From: Taibaiella sp.
GTDB taxonomy: Bacteria; Bacteroidota; Bacteroidia; Chitinophagales; Chitinophagaceae
Assembly (NCBI GenBank): GCA_013815385.1
Contig: JACDGL010000002.1
Coordinates: forward strand, 62,001 to 126,000
DNA length: 64,000 bases
Reading direction: 5' to 3'
Below the pieces are notes generated by a model. It worked only from the letters and a program-made list of their open reading frames with translations, was not told the DNA's origin and did no database searches. A program made the translations under genes and the position numbers. Below are positions 42,938 through 52,628 of this stretch, one piece after another. Positions within the stretch are counted from its first letter, which is position 1; each line of letters opens with the position of its first letter.

Positions 42938-43903
42938 ATGCTACAGGATATAACTATACTGAACGAGAAAGAAACAAGGGGCGGTTTTGGCGAAGGCATT
43001 GCTGAAGCAGGACGCCGCAACCCAAATGTGGTGGCGCTTACCGCCGACCTGGCAGGCTCTCTGAAGCTAAACGATTTCATAAAGGAATTTCCAGAACGCT
43101 TTATACAATGCGGCATAGCAGAGGCCAATATGATAGGCGTGGCAGCAGGGCTTACCATAGGTGGTAAGATACCCTACACCACTACGTTTGCCAACTTTTC
43201 CACATCGCGCGTGTATGACCAGATAAGGCAGAGCGTAGCCTACAGCAATAAAAATGTGAAGATATGCGCATCGCATGCGGGACTGACGCTGGGCGAGGAC
43301 GGCGCTACGCACCAGGTGCTGGAGGATATCGGGATGATGAAAATGCTGCCGGGTATGACTGTGATAGTGCCCTGCGATTTTAACCAGACCAAGGCCGCAA
43401 CAATAGCAATAGCTGAATATGAAGGACCGGTGTACCTACGCTTTGGCCGCCCGAAGTGGCCGAATTTTACTGCTGAGGACCAGCAGTTTGAAATAGGGAA
43501 GGCACAGGTACTAACAGAAGGTACTGATGTGAGCATAATAGCCTGCGGCCACATGGTATGGCTGGCTGTAGAAGCCGCTAAAGAGCTAGCTGAAAAAGGG
43601 ATATCTGCAGACCTGATAAACATACACACCATAAAGCCGCTGGATGAAGCGGCCATAATAAAGAGCCTTACCAAAACGGGCTGCGTGGTAACCGCCGAAG
43701 AGCACCAGGCCAATGGCGGGCTCGGCGACAGTGTGGCCAATGTAGCCAGCCAGCACTGCCCCGTACCCCACGAATATGTAGCAGTAATGGATACTTTTGG
43801 AGAAAGCGGCAAACCTACCGACCTGCTAAAAAAATATGGACTTACGAAGGAACATATAGTAGAGGCAGCGGAGAAAGCGGTAGCAAGGAAGAAAGGAAAG
43901 TAA
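42938..43903 (+). CDS. Transketolase C-terminal subunit (split transketolase)
   Basis: 321 residues, matching the pyrimidine-binding plus C-terminal domains. Evidence: RGGFGEGIAEAGRRNPNVVALTADLAGS (about 11-38), FIQCGIAEANMIGVAAGL (about 55-72) with the catalytic-type Glu in the E-A-N-M motif, and ASHAGLTLGEDGATHQVLEDIGMM (about 111-134). In this arrangement the TPP-pyrophosphate domain is a separate protein (N-terminal subunit), usually adjacent. No such gene is found on either side here, so the partner must lie elsewhere. Terminated by a strong hairpin. Housekeeping role in the pentose phosphate pathway. Confidence 0.88.
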   Translation: MLQDITILNEKETRGGFGEGIAEAGRRNPNVVALTADLAGSLKLNDFIKEFPERFIQCGIAEANMIGVAAGLTIGGKIPYTTTFANFSTSRVYDQIRQSVAYSNKNVKICASHAGLTLGEDGATHQVLEDIGMMKMLPGMTVIVPCDFNQTKAATIAIAEYEGPVYLRFGRPKWPNFTAEDQQFEIGKAQVLTEGTDVSIIACGHMVWLAVEAAKELAEKGISADLINIHTIKPLDEAAIIKSLTKTGCVVTAEEHQANGGLGDSVANVASQHCPVPHEYVAVMDTFGESGKPTDLLKKYGLTKEHIVEAAEKAVARKKGK

Positions 43904-43923
43904 TTTCCTCTTACAATAAATTA

Positions 43924-43951
43924 AAAGCCCTTCGGTATCCCGGAGGGCTTT
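43924..43951. terminator. Bidirectional terminator between transketolase and porX
   Basis: AAAGCCCTTCGG and CCGGAGGGCTTT pair over 12 bp with one G-T wobble and a TATC loop. The stem is followed by TTTCTCATT on the plus strand and, on the minus strand, by TTTTAATTT. It lies between the convergent transketolase (+) and porX (-) genes, so it probably serves both. Confidence 0.72.
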
Positions 43952-43997
43952 CTCATTCTGTTACTATTGCTATCAACATTTATAAAACGCACATAGT

Positions 43998-45557
43998 TTA
44001 CTTACTCTGTAGTCTTATCACAGGCACTATCATTTCTTCGAGTGATATGCCACCGTGCTGAAAGGTATTGCGGTAATAATTGACGTAGTGGTTGTAGTTG
44101 TTGGGGTAGCACAGGAATACGTCTTCTTTTGCGAAGATGAATGTGGAGCTAACATTAGGCTTTGGTAGCCCCGCCAATTTAGGATCGCGGAATGCGAGCA
44201 CATCCCGTTCTTCATACTGGAGATTGCGGCCATGCTTGTAGCGGAGGTTGGTAGTAGTGGCCCTGTCACCTACTACTTTGCTGGGATTCTTTACCCGCAT
44301 AGTGCCATGATCTGTTGTTATGATCACCTGTATACCTTTCTCTGATATTTTACGCAATGCGCGATACAAAGGTGAATGCTCGAACCAGCTAACCGTAAGC
44401 GAGCGGTAAGCAACTTCATCACTCGCCATCTCTTTCAGCACTTCCATTTCGGTACGCGCATGAGATAGCATATCCACGAAATTATACACAATCACTGTGA
44501 GATCATTATTCAGATAGTTGTGTATGTTATCCTCCATTATCTTCCCATTCTCATTGTTGGTGATCTTGAGATACTGGGTTTTAAGATGATCCAGCTTCAA
44601 TTGTTTTAGCTGGTAGCGAAGGAATGTTTCTTCATAAAGATTTTTGCCGCCATCCTCATCATCATTTTTCCACTCATCCGGAAATTTGGTAGCAATATCG
44701 GCCGGTAGCATCCCCGCAAAAAGTGCATTACGTGCGTATTGTGTAGCGGTAGGCAGTATGCTGTAAAACATATCTTCCTCCATGATGCGAAAAGACTCAT
44801 TGACAGTAGGCTGCAATACCCGCCACTGGTCGAAACGCAGGTTATCTATTACCACCAGAAAGGTTGGCGTACCCTGCTGCAGGTGTGGGGCTATTTTGCG
44901 CTTGAATACCTGGTGCGATAAAAGCGGCACGTCATTGCCTTCATCCTTTATCCATTTAGCGTAGTTCTTAGATACATACTTGAAGAACTCTGTATTGGCC
45001 TCTGACTTTTGCGACTGGAAAACTTCCATCATCTCAACACTATCGCTCTTGCCCATCTCCAGTTCCCAGTACACCAGTTTCTTATAGAGCTCTTTCCACT
45101 CTTCGCTGTTCTGGTTAGAGCTAAGGGCCATGAACAGGTTCCTGAAATCCTGCTGGTAGGCTATTGTGGTCTGCTCTGATACGAGGCGCTTGCTATCCAT
45201 TATTTTTTTTAATGAAAGCAATACCTGGTTGGGGTTAACCGGTTTTATAAGGTAATCGGTTATCTGTGAGCCAATGGCCTGCTCCATTATATCTTCTGCC
45301 TCATTCTTTGTTACCATTACCACCGGCAGCAAGGGAAACAACTCTTTTATTTTTGACAGGGTTTCTAAACCTGTCATTCCGGGCATGCTCTCATCGAGCA
45401 GCACCACATCTATATTCTTTTCTTTAAGCAGTTCTAGGGCATCGTAGCCATTGGTAAGGGGGGTGACTTCGTAGCCTTTGTTCTTAAGGAACAGTATCTG
45501 CGATTTCAGCGAATCTATCTCATCATCCACCCATAATATTTCAGCTTGTATGCTCAT
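43998..45557 (-). CDS. porX: PorX-like response regulator with PglZ/alkaline-phosphatase-like effector domain
   Basis: 519 residues from the ATG at 45555-45557 (MSIQAEILWVDDE); the longer TTG reading adds four residues. Residues 1-120 are a receiver domain with D11/D12, phospho-acceptor D55 in VVLLDESMPG, and K107-108 in YLIKPVN. Residues from about 150 to the C-terminus form a PglZ domain of the alkaline-phosphatase fold (VVIDNLRFDQWRVLQP, SILPTATQYARNALFAG, ITTDHGTMRVKNP), whose Asp, Thr and His residues bind zinc. In known species PorX with PorY controls type IX secretion, partly through nucleotide-messenger hydrolysis. No PorY kinase gene is nearby. Known cargo and porV are 2-9 kb away. 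Confidence 0.9.
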   Translation of the reverse strand: MSIQAEILWVDDEIDSLKSQILFLKNKGYEVTPLTNGYDALELLKEKNIDVVLLDESMPGMTGLETLSKIKELFPLLPVVMVTKNEAEDIMEQAIGSQITDYLIKPVNPNQVLLSLKKIMDSKRLVSEQTTIAYQQDFRNLFMALSSNQNSEEWKELYKKLVYWELEMGKSDSVEMMEVFQSQKSEANTEFFKYVSKNYAKWIKDEGNDVPLLSHQVFKRKIAPHLQQGTPTFLVVIDNLRFDQWRVLQPTVNESFRIMEEDMFYSILPTATQYARNALFAGMLPADIATKFPDEWKNDDEDGGKNLYEETFLRYQLKQLKLDHLKTQYLKITNNENGKIMEDNIHNYLNNDLTVIVYNFVDMLSHARTEMEVLKEMASDEVAYRSLTVSWFEHSPLYRALRKISEKGIQVIITTDHGTMRVKNPSKVVGDRATTTNLRYKHGRNLQYEERDVLAFRDPKLAGLPKPNVSSTFIFAKEDVFLCYPNNYNHYVNYYRNTFQHGGISLEEMIVPVIRLQSK

Positions 45558-45666
45558 AGTATTTTTCAATTATCAATAAAATTACATGCTATTAAGGCAA
45601 CAACTATGTCTTTAACGCAATATTGGGAAATATGGTGCCTTTGGATTTTAAAGAGGAAGAGGAATA

Positions 45667-46452
45667 TCAGATAGCACCTGTACGTCCGCCATCAACCGGT
45701 ATACTGGTACCATTAATGTAAGCTGCCGCGGGTGTGCAGAGAAATGCGATGAGTGCAGCTACTTCTTCAGGCTGGCCAAAACGCTTAGCAGGTATCTCTT
45801 CCAGCATCTCTTCAGTTACTGCTCCCGCACTTGCGCCTGTTTTGGTAACCTTGTTCTTAATGATGGCTTCCAGCCTACCTGTGGCAGTGGCGCCAGGCAG
45901 TACGTTATTGACCGTGATGCCGAAAGGGGCTAGCTCGATAGACATTGTTTTTGCCCACGATGCTACGGCACCGCGTATGGTATTGGATACGCCAAGGCCT
46001 TTTAATGGGATCTTAACAGAAGTAGATATGATGTTTACTATGCGGCCATACCCGGCTGATTTCATGCCCTGCATTACCGCCTGGGTAATGATGTGGTTGC
46101 AGATAAGGTGCTGATTGAAAGCGCTAAGAAAACTTTCCGAGTCCGCCTCAGTAACAGGACCTGCAGCGGGGCCACCGCTATTATTTATAAGTATGTGTAT
46201 GGCTGTATTACTTACCAGGTTTGCAACTGCAGCCTTTACTTCTTCGGGATTTGAAAAATCGGCTACAACGTAAGTGTGTTGCTGGCCTTTGCTATTATCA
46301 AGAGTAGCTACAGCTTCCTTTAGTTTTTCTTCGTTACGGGATATGAGTACGCAAGACGCACCCAATAAGGCCAACTCACGAGCAGCCGCCAGGCCTATAC
46401 CTTGTGTACTGCCGGCTACTAATGCTCGTTTACCTGTAATATCTAATAACAT
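45667..46452 (-). CDS. Short-chain dehydrogenase/reductase-family protein with altered catalytic site
   Basis: 261 residues. The Rossmann fold is intact ([30 protein letters not shown]). The usual catalytic Tyr-x-x-x-Lys is replaced: the segment reads [26 protein letters not shown], so Tyr and Lys are absent at the expected places and the sub-family pattern SNxxR is present instead. This is a recognised sub-group of SDR proteins, often annotated as 3-oxoacyl-ACP reductase-like, with uncertain chemistry. It lies 17 nt downstream of the HIT gene in the greA-HIT-SDR run. Confidence 0.83.
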   Translation of the reverse strand: MLLDITGKRALVAGSTQGIGLAAARELALLGASCVLISRNEEKLKEAVATLDNSKGQQHTYVVADFSNPEEVKAAVANLVSNTAIHILINNSGGPAAGPVTEADSESFLSAFNQHLICNHIITQAVMQGMKSAGYGRIVNIISTSVKIPLKGLGVSNTIRGAVASWAKTMSIELAPFGITVNNVLPGATATGRLEAIIKNKVTKTGASAGAVTEEMLEEIPAKRFGQPEEVAALIAFLCTPAAAYINGTSIPVDGGRTGAI

Positions 46453-46469
46453 AAAGCCTGATTTGTGGA

Positions 46470-46862
46470 CTATAAATGTGCAAGTATCTTTTGCTGTACA
46501 GCCCTAAGTTCACTATCAGAAGGGATAAGCTTGAGGCGGGTGAAATTAATATCCTCTGCGGTATTAATAGGCAGCAGGTGCATATGCGCATGAGGCACTT
46601 CGAGGCCTATAACGCTGATACCGCAACGATTACAATCAAATGCTTTTTCAATAGCTTTTGCTATTGGCTTTGCGAATATAAGCCACTCGCTTAGCAGGGC
46701 ATCATCCACATCGAATATTTTATCAACTTCTGTTTTAGGCACTACCAGTACATGGCCCTCGACCAAAGGAAACACATCAAGAAATGCAAGAAAATGATCG
46801 TTCTCTGCAATTTTGAAAGAAGGAATCTCCCCTGCTATAATTCTGGAGAACACGCTGCTCAT
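46470..46862 (-). CDS. HIT-family nucleotide hydrolase or transferase
   Basis: 130 residues with the histidine-triad motif [11 protein letters not shown] (H-x-H-x-H) near residues 90-100 and the N-terminal [15 protein letters not shown] typical of HinT-like proteins. The family hydrolyses nucleoside phosphoramidates or diadenosine polyphosphates. The gene overlaps greA by ATGA, which suggests co-translation, and the SDR gene follows after 17 nt. Confidence 0.9.
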   Translation of the reverse strand: MSSVFSRIIAGEIPSFKIAENDHFLAFLDVFPLVEGHVLVVPKTEVDKIFDVDDALLSEWLIFAKPIAKAIEKAFDCNRCGISVIGLEVPHAHMHLLPINTAEDINFTRLKLIPSDSELRAVQQKILAHL

Positions 46863-47332
46863 ATGGATATGCTGTCGATCTTTAGCTTTAATATACCACC
46901 CGGTGTAGTAATTTCAATTGTATCTCCGGGATCCTTCCCTAAAAGGCCTTTACCTATAGGCGATGTAACGGATATCTTGCCCAGTTTCAGATCGGCTTCC
47001 GTTTCGGAAACTATCTGGTATTCAAAAGGTTTTTTGTTTCCCAGGTTCACGCCTTTTACCTTGCTTAATATAGACACCTTAGTGGTATCTATATCTTTTA
47101 CATCTATGATGCGCGCACTAACAATAGCAGTTTCCAGTTGTGATATTTTTGCTTCGTGATGTCCCTGTGCTTCCTTAGCAGCATCATACTCTGCATTTTC
47201 TTTCAGATCGCCCTTTTCGCGGGCTTCGGCTATCTGGTGTGCTATCTCTGCCCTACCTGAGGTTTTGAGTATGGTCAACTCATCTCTCATTTGCTGCAGG
47301 GTTTCTTTGCTCACATAGTTAATAGCAGACAT
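46859..47332 (-). CDS. greA: Transcript cleavage factor GreA
   Basis: 157 residues from the ATG at 47330-47332 (MSAINYVSKETLQQM); a TTG two codons earlier is also open. The N-terminal coiled coil (residues 8-75, with REKGDLKENAEYDAAKEAQG carrying the acidic tip D/E residues) and the C-terminal domain with ISVTSPIGKGLLGKDPGD are normal. It restarts backtracked RNA polymerase. It heads a greA-HIT-SDR run; the terminator of porV lies directly upstream. Confidence 0.93.
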   Translation of the reverse strand: MSAINYVSKETLQQMRDELTILKTSGRAEIAHQIAEAREKGDLKENAEYDAAKEAQGHHEAKISQLETAIVSARIIDVKDIDTTKVSILSKVKGVNLGNKKPFEYQIVSETEADLKLGKISVTSPIGKGLLGKDPGDTIEITTPGGILKLKIDSISI

Positions 47333-47354
47333 AAACAATTCATTTATCAGTTAT

Positions 47355-47392
47355 AAGAAAAAAATACAACGCTTCTGCGATGAGAAGCGTTG
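47355..47392 (-). terminator. Terminator of porV
   Basis: CAACGCTTCT and AGAAGCGTTG (47367-47376 / 47383-47392) form a perfect 10-bp stem with a six-base loop. On the minus strand it is followed by a run of T residues (plus-strand A-run 47357-47364). It lies between porV and greA. Confidence 0.8.
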
Positions 47393-47417
47393 TAAATCAA
47401 AATTAAGGTATTTCAGC

Positions 47418-48494
47418 TTATTTACGAACCAGGCGAAGCGAAATTACATGTACGCCATTATTAGGCTTAGCCGTAGGCCTGAAAGAATAATCAAGACCAA
47501 GGATAGGGCCATTTTCAGTAATGCGTTTTTGTATGGTAACGCCTGCTGCCAGCCCTGTGTACATGGTAGTGCTGGTAGTAGTACCTATGCCATTTTCGTA
47601 GCGGTAAGCTGCGCGCAACATAAGCATTTCGCGGAATGAATATTCAAGTCCACCGCCCAGGTAATCGTTATTGAATGAGTTGGATGTGAAATCAACCAGT
47701 ACCGTCAATCTATGCTTAGGCTTATCATCTACACTTTTCAAATGATTTTCGTCAAGATAGAAATCATAAGACGACCCAATACTGAGGTAAGTAGGCATCT
47801 GGAATTTATCGGTTGGGGTTTCCTGCGTCAAGCTATAATTGCCTTTTGGCGCTTGTGCATTAATAGAAAAACCAGGTCCTGTAAAGCGCATATTGGTACC
47901 CACATTACGGAGGGTAATACCAAAATGGAAGTTATCGCGCTTGCCGGTAACATACTGAACGCCTGCTTCGAAACAAGCGCCTGTAGCGTGTATAGAAGTG
48001 AGCTGCTCAGATACAAAAGTAGCAGCCAGGCCCGCACGTACATTATTAGAAAATTCTTTTGCAAAGCCTAATTCAAAATTCAGAAACTGTGGCTTAAATG
48101 TACCTGTACCTTCAGGATTATCTACTGTGGTGATCTGGATATCTCCAAAGCCCATAGACATGATGTTGAGACCAATAACGCCAATGGTACCCAGCTTCTG
48201 TGCTATAGCCAGGTTATTAACGGTAACCTGTGAATTGGTAAGATAAATAACGTGCGATACACCAACATCTGTCTTCTCTACACCAGCCAAGCCTGCTATA
48301 TTGGTTTTCATAGCTTCCACCCCTGATACATAGGAGACGTTCATACCGAATACCCCTGTAGACTGTGCCCAGGGATTTATAAGCAACTCGGTAGCTCCTG
48401 CCTGTCCGGTGCGATCTTTGTTGCCTGCAAAGGATTGTGTAGTAATGCTTAATACACCTACAACTAGAGCAGCCCTGATAAAAACGTTTTTCAT
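47418..48494 (-). CDS. porV: PorV/PorQ-family outer-membrane protein of the type IX secretion system
   Basis: 358 residues from the ATG at 48492-48494 (a TTG three codons earlier is open). A signal peptide ends near residue 23 (TTQSFAGNKD). The rest is a FadL-like beta barrel with alternating strands (GTNMRFTGPGFSI, KHRLTVLVDFTS, LMLRAAYRYENG). In characterised systems PorV receives cargo from the SprA translocon and passes it to the PorU sortase. It follows the large CTD-bearing cargo gene by 67 nt, across a hairpin, and ends at a strong terminator. PorV and PorQ are hard to separate by sequence. Confidence 0.8.
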   Translation of the reverse strand: MKNVFIRAALVVGVLSITTQSFAGNKDRTGQAGATELLINPWAQSTGVFGMNVSYVSGVEAMKTNIAGLAGVEKTDVGVSHVIYLTNSQVTVNNLAIAQKLGTIGVIGLNIMSMGFGDIQITTVDNPEGTGTFKPQFLNFELGFAKEFSNNVRAGLAATFVSEQLTSIHATGACFEAGVQYVTGKRDNFHFGITLRNVGTNMRFTGPGFSINAQAPKGNYSLTQETPTDKFQMPTYLSIGSSYDFYLDENHLKSVDDKPKHRLTVLVDFTSNSFNNDYLGGGLEYSFREMLMLRAAYRYENGIGTTTSTTMYTGLAAGVTIQKRITENGPILGLDYSFRPTAKPNNGVHVISLRLVRK

Positions 48495-48509
48495 AATTAA
48501 CAAGTAAAG

Positions 48510-48545
48510 TATTTAAAATAAGCAGGGCTTGTGTCCAAACCCTGC
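48510..48545 (-). terminator. Hairpin between the cargo gene and porV
   Basis: GCAGGG (48522-48527) and CCCTGC (48540-48545) form a 6-bp stem, with an inner TTG/CAA extension across one mismatch. On the minus strand TTATTTTAAATAC follows. It lies between the cargo stop and the porV start, so it may attenuate readthrough and set the cargo-to-porV ratio. Confidence 0.5.
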
Positions 48546-48561
48546 ATAAAATCTAAAACAA

Positions 48562-51500
48562 TTAGAATGAAGTAATGTCTATAGGGCGTAGTGCACCAAA
48601 CCAGCGGAGCACTTTTTCACCTATACCATCAGCCTTAACATCCATAAGATACATACCGCTTGCAACCTGCAAACCAACATTATTCCGAAGATCCCAGTCA
48701 ATATATGCAGTATTTGGATCCACCTTAGTTAAAGTCCGAATCAGTGTACCATCCAATGCATATATGTATACAGTAGTACGGGCCGGTAAGTTTATGATAC
48801 GTACCCGTGTATCTAACCTGTTATTTTCATATCCTGCATAGCCATAGTAAGGATTAGGCACCACATTTATCTTATCTAACAGCGGGTTCTTATCTGTGGC
48901 ATCTGAAACAGGGGTAGCAATAAGACTTCTGGTTGAGAACCTGTAGTACGGGAATCCGTTGTTTAGGGAGTCCGGCTGTCCTGTAGGCCTATTTGCATTA
49001 TTACCTGTTTTATAGTTAGTATTTTGGGGATTATAAAAAGCATAAGGCCTCTTTACGCGTATCCTTACCGTAGCCTGGTTAGGTATTTGTCCCTGACTTA
49101 GAGGAAGATAGGAACTGCGAGAGCTAAGCAATGGAACACCCACCCATTGGAATGTTTCATAATTGAGCAATTTAAGGAAAGCATTGGTACCCTTTATTAC
49201 AGATACAAACGCTGAATCACCATCATACCTGGTATTAGCAATATAAATATAGTGCTTGCCACCAAATATAACGTCCCCAGTAGTAGTATTCAAGATGTTT
49301 GATGTTGGGTTCCATATCATATCTCCACCGTTCTCATTCTTGAGCCATGAATCTTCGCCAAAAACTATATTTACGCGTTCGCCTGTTTCTACATTGATAG
49401 CATAACCCGGGAACCAGGACATACCGGAAGAGCTATTATCATAGATAGGACTGCCATATGCATCCACATTCTGGGTCCAGCTGGCATGTGCCCTGAGCGC
49501 AAACTTAGCAGCATTACCCTCAGCAAGCGCCGGATCTTCCTGCTGCTCGAGCACGGCACATCTGCTCCATTTTGATTTATCTGATGTAAAGACTACATCT
49601 ACACTAAAAAGACTATCAATACCTACTTCCGTATTGGGAATAGAGACAGCAAAGCCACAAGGCGAGGCATTGGCAGCAGTAACAGGCTGGCCATTGATCT
49701 TACCATGAGCATCTAATATAGCACCTAAGGAGTATGGCCCCCATGATGACTGGGTAAATGTACTATTAGCTAATAAATTCTGATAGGCAAGCAGCGTATC
49801 AAATTTCTGCGTTGGATAGTAATTACAGTTCAGACTTGTATCACCGGGTGTGCCATTACCTGTCCTTAACCAGTTAAGCGGAGTTACACCAGGCTGATCA
49901 TGAACGCCAGCTAACCAGGGATTGGTAGTATCAGCAAATGAGATGTTTGAAGTAATATAACCATTACCGTTAGTCTCATCGTCTCCCGGCCTAGTAACCT
50001 GCTTCAGGCTCACCGATATTCCGTATTTTTCCAATATCTGTTCATTAACTATTGACAGGCTATGTTCGCTATAAATAGTATCAGGGTTAGGTAAAGCACC
50101 ATTAGATGGGTGTGCTATCAACATCCAGGTTGCCGAATCAGGCAATATACCTTTCGCGGTATTTGCATACAAAGCAGTAGTACTGTTATGGGCCCCTGCC
50201 TTTATATATAATTCCCAATCGGCCGGCACCACCTTTATAGGATCAATAACCTTTATATTTATTGGACCACGACCTGGCCTATAGGTTGCATATGCATCAA
50301 TATATCCCAGAGCGCCATGTGACACCAACGCGTTGTTTATAGAAGAGTCGGTAAGTTCCAAATTATTACCACCATTCCCTTCGCCCATAATACGGGTGAT
50401 CACAACGCCAGAATCAAATGCTGTATTGAGTGTAGTGCCCAATGTGCCATTTACCGGGTTAGGCATGACCGTATCAACAGTTATCGGTATGCCGCCTTCG
50501 CCATGCGAACTGCTGAGGTACGGGATATCCTGACTAGAGTCTATATGCCTGGCGCTAAAGGGCGAAAAACCATTGTATGCATAGGCGATAGCCACATAGT
50601 AATAATTGCGATAATTAACCAACTGCTTATCATTACCTGTAGCAAACTGATCCTGGTCTATTACAAAGCTATGCACTATGCCACTGTCTCTACCCTTTAC
50701 CTTTACCTGTGGTACATAAGTACTATCAGATACATCTGATCTTTTAGCATAGTTAATAATTGTAGTAACGCCATTCTGTATGTCACATTCAAACACTTCT
50801 GCAGCTTTTGTAGCATCTAACTCGCCTGTAGTACTGTTAAATATATCAGCTACAGATACCGAACTATTAGCAAGCTGGAAGACACGATACCCCTCGAACT
50901 TGTATAGGGAGTCAGGATTATGCTGTTGCTTGGCTTTTAGAGCAGGCTGGTGATATTTTAATGAATCGGAATAACCGTATTGTTCTCTAAAGTTATTACT
51001 TTGAGGATCATTTTCCAGATAGAATACTACCTTTCTATCCAGTTCACGGAATACAAGACGAGGAGCCTCAGGGCCCTCAATTGCCTTAAAATTAGCATCA
51101 AATAGTGCCTGTGCTGCATCGTCAGCAGCACGCAATTGCTTAAAACTGGTATTAGGGCAGCCACCTACACCAGATACCCATACTGCACCTATAGTGATAT
51201 CTTCCACATCGCCGGCCGCCAATGTAACAGGACCAGAGGAGTGTATAAAACGGCGATCGCCGGGTATATTACCACATACGCACTCAGACCATGTATTAGA
51301 AGCAGGCTCCGGATCGCCATAGAATACAAATTTAGAAATAGGTCCCTTGCCATAACCACGGGAAACAGAACCCGCAGCGCCGCTCCAGTCATTAGAGAAG
51401 CGTTCTCCTTTTCTTAAAGAGCCCGACATGTAATTGTATATTTCTATACCATTGCTCGGGTTACCTATATCGGTGAAATCATTATTGTAATAATCAAATA

Positions 51501-52596
51501 CAGTCATACCCAGTGTGGTATCCTTCATTTGCCCAGGATGCTGGTAATCAGGTATCTTCTTTTTAGGGCCTTTAAAGAAGTCGACCCCAACCATAGGCAC
51601 ATTAGCACCATAAGTACCAGGACCACCTTGACCATCGAAACTGGTACCGTTATATAATATACCAAGGCCACGTGAGGTATCGCAACCAATATAATCATCA
51701 AATGCGTATCCAAGGTCAGCATCACTCCATGTAGCGATATAAGTGCTATCTAATGAAAAAGAACCGCGATTAATAATACGATAATTATAAAAAGTGGCAT
51801 TATTCAATGCATCGTTTGTAGAATAAGCAAAAGCACTGGCCTGAACCTCAAGCCCTATGGAGGCAGTTTGCGTCTGTCCTTTAATATTACCAGCATCGTT
51901 AAATACCCACCAGATATACTGATCACCATCTATAGCAGGATAATCTCCCTTGGTAGGATCATACAGGCCATTGTTATCCGCATCTACAAATGGGGCATAA
52001 GACCTGTTAGGATCTAATGTGTTAAGCGGGTTACCATCGGCTCCTAAAATATTCTGATTACCTGTAGCAGGCCATCCATATATATCCTGAAACTGAGATC
52101 CATCCAATGCGCTTCCTGATTTCTGCAGGCTGCGGAATCGAATAAGATCAGACTTATTGATCTTCCAGAAACGATCCCATTTAGAGCAGGAACCAATAGA
52201 AGACAAACCTGCATCTAGTGCACCCGGCCAGTAATCATTACCATCCTGGCGATAGGTTTGTGCTGCCACTTTTAGCTGGCCGGTGTTATCAGAGCCTCCT
52301 ATCCATATAGAACCTGCAAATAACGAACTGGCACCGCCTCCTTTTGGTACTTCGTACGCAGCTTTGCTGGTACCCTGGTTCCACCACATATCACCACCCG
52401 TCATCAGACGCGCGCGAACATTATTTATATCAAGATCTAAGGTAGCAGTAGCAGGCTGACAAGCAGCCGCTGTAGTACGAAGTAAGCCTGCATGCCCGGC
52501 TCTGGTAACATTGGGCAGGGCCGATACCTTGACGCTACACAACATACCGATGGAAGCTAATACTATTGCAATGCCCTTATTATTTGTAAAGTTCAT
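48562..52596 (-). CDS. Large secreted protein with C-terminal type IX sorting-like domain
   Basis: 1344 residues with a signal peptide (MNFTNNKGIAIVLASIGMLC). The bulk is beta-rich with many Asn, Gly and Asp residues; there are no repeats I could name. The last 90 residues resemble a T9SS type A sorting domain: INVVPNPYYGYAGYENN, then VRIINLPARTTVYIYALDGTLIRTL, and SGMYLMDVKADG, ending KVLRWFGALRP. The gene lies between a TonB receptor (33 nt upstream) and porV. Function of the cargo body is unknown. The neighbours suggest it is made together with its own export component, though cargo-porV linkage is by position only. Confidence 0.75.
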   Translation of the reverse strand: MNFTNNKGIAIVLASIGMLCSVKVSALPNVTRAGHAGLLRTTAAACQPATATLDLDINNVRARLMTGGDMWWNQGTSKAAYEVPKGGGASSLFAGSIWIGGSDNTGQLKVAAQTYRQDGNDYWPGALDAGLSSIGSCSKWDRFWKINKSDLIRFRSLQKSGSALDGSQFQDIYGWPATGNQNILGADGNPLNTLDPNRSYAPFVDADNNGLYDPTKGDYPAIDGDQYIWWVFNDAGNIKGQTQTASIGLEVQASAFAYSTNDALNNATFYNYRIINRGSFSLDSTYIATWSDADLGYAFDDYIGCDTSRGLGILYNGTSFDGQGGPGTYGANVPMVGVDFFKGPKKKIPDYQHPGQMKDTTLGMTVFDYYNNDFTDIGNPSNGIEIYNYMSGSLRKGERFSNDWSGAAGSVSRGYGKGPISKFVFYGDPEPASNTWSECVCGNIPGDRRFIHSSGPVTLAAGDVEDITIGAVWVSGVGGCPNTSFKQLRAADDAAQALFDANFKAIEGPEAPRLVFRELDRKVVFYLENDPQSNNFREQYGYSDSLKYHQPALKAKQQHNPDSLYKFEGYRVFQLANSSVSVADIFNSTTGELDATKAAEVFECDIQNGVTTIINYAKRSDVSDSTYVPQVKVKGRDSGIVHSFVIDQDQFATGNDKQLVNYRNYYYVAIAYAYNGFSPFSARHIDSSQDIPYLSSSHGEGGIPITVDTVMPNPVNGTLGTTLNTAFDSGVVITRIMGEGNGGNNLELTDSSINNALVSHGALGYIDAYATYRPGRGPINIKVIDPIKVVPADWELYIKAGAHNSTTALYANTAKGILPDSATWMLIAHPSNGALPNPDTIYSEHSLSIVNEQILEKYGISVSLKQVTRPGDDETNGNGYITSNISFADTTNPWLAGVHDQPGVTPLNWLRTGNGTPGDTSLNCNYYPTQKFDTLLAYQNLLANSTFTQSSWGPYSLGAILDAHGKINGQPVTAANASPCGFAVSIPNTEVGIDSLFSVDVVFTSDKSKWSRCAVLEQQEDPALAEGNAAKFALRAHASWTQNVDAYGSPIYDNSSSGMSWFPGYAINVETGERVNIVFGEDSWLKNENGGDMIWNPTSNILNTTTGDVIFGGKHYIYIANTRYDGDSAFVSVIKGTNAFLKLLNYETFQWVGVPLLSSRSSYLPLSQGQIPNQATVRIRVKRPYAFYNPQNTNYKTGNNANRPTGQPDSLNNGFPYYRFSTRSLIATPVSDATDKNPLLDKINVVPNPYYGYAGYENNRLDTRVRIINLPARTTVYIYALDGTLIRTLTKVDPNTAYIDWDLRNNVGLQVASGMYLMDVKADGIGEKVLRWFGALRPIDITSF

Positions 52597-52628
52597 AACT
52601 ATTAAAAGTTATATTATAATTACTGTTG

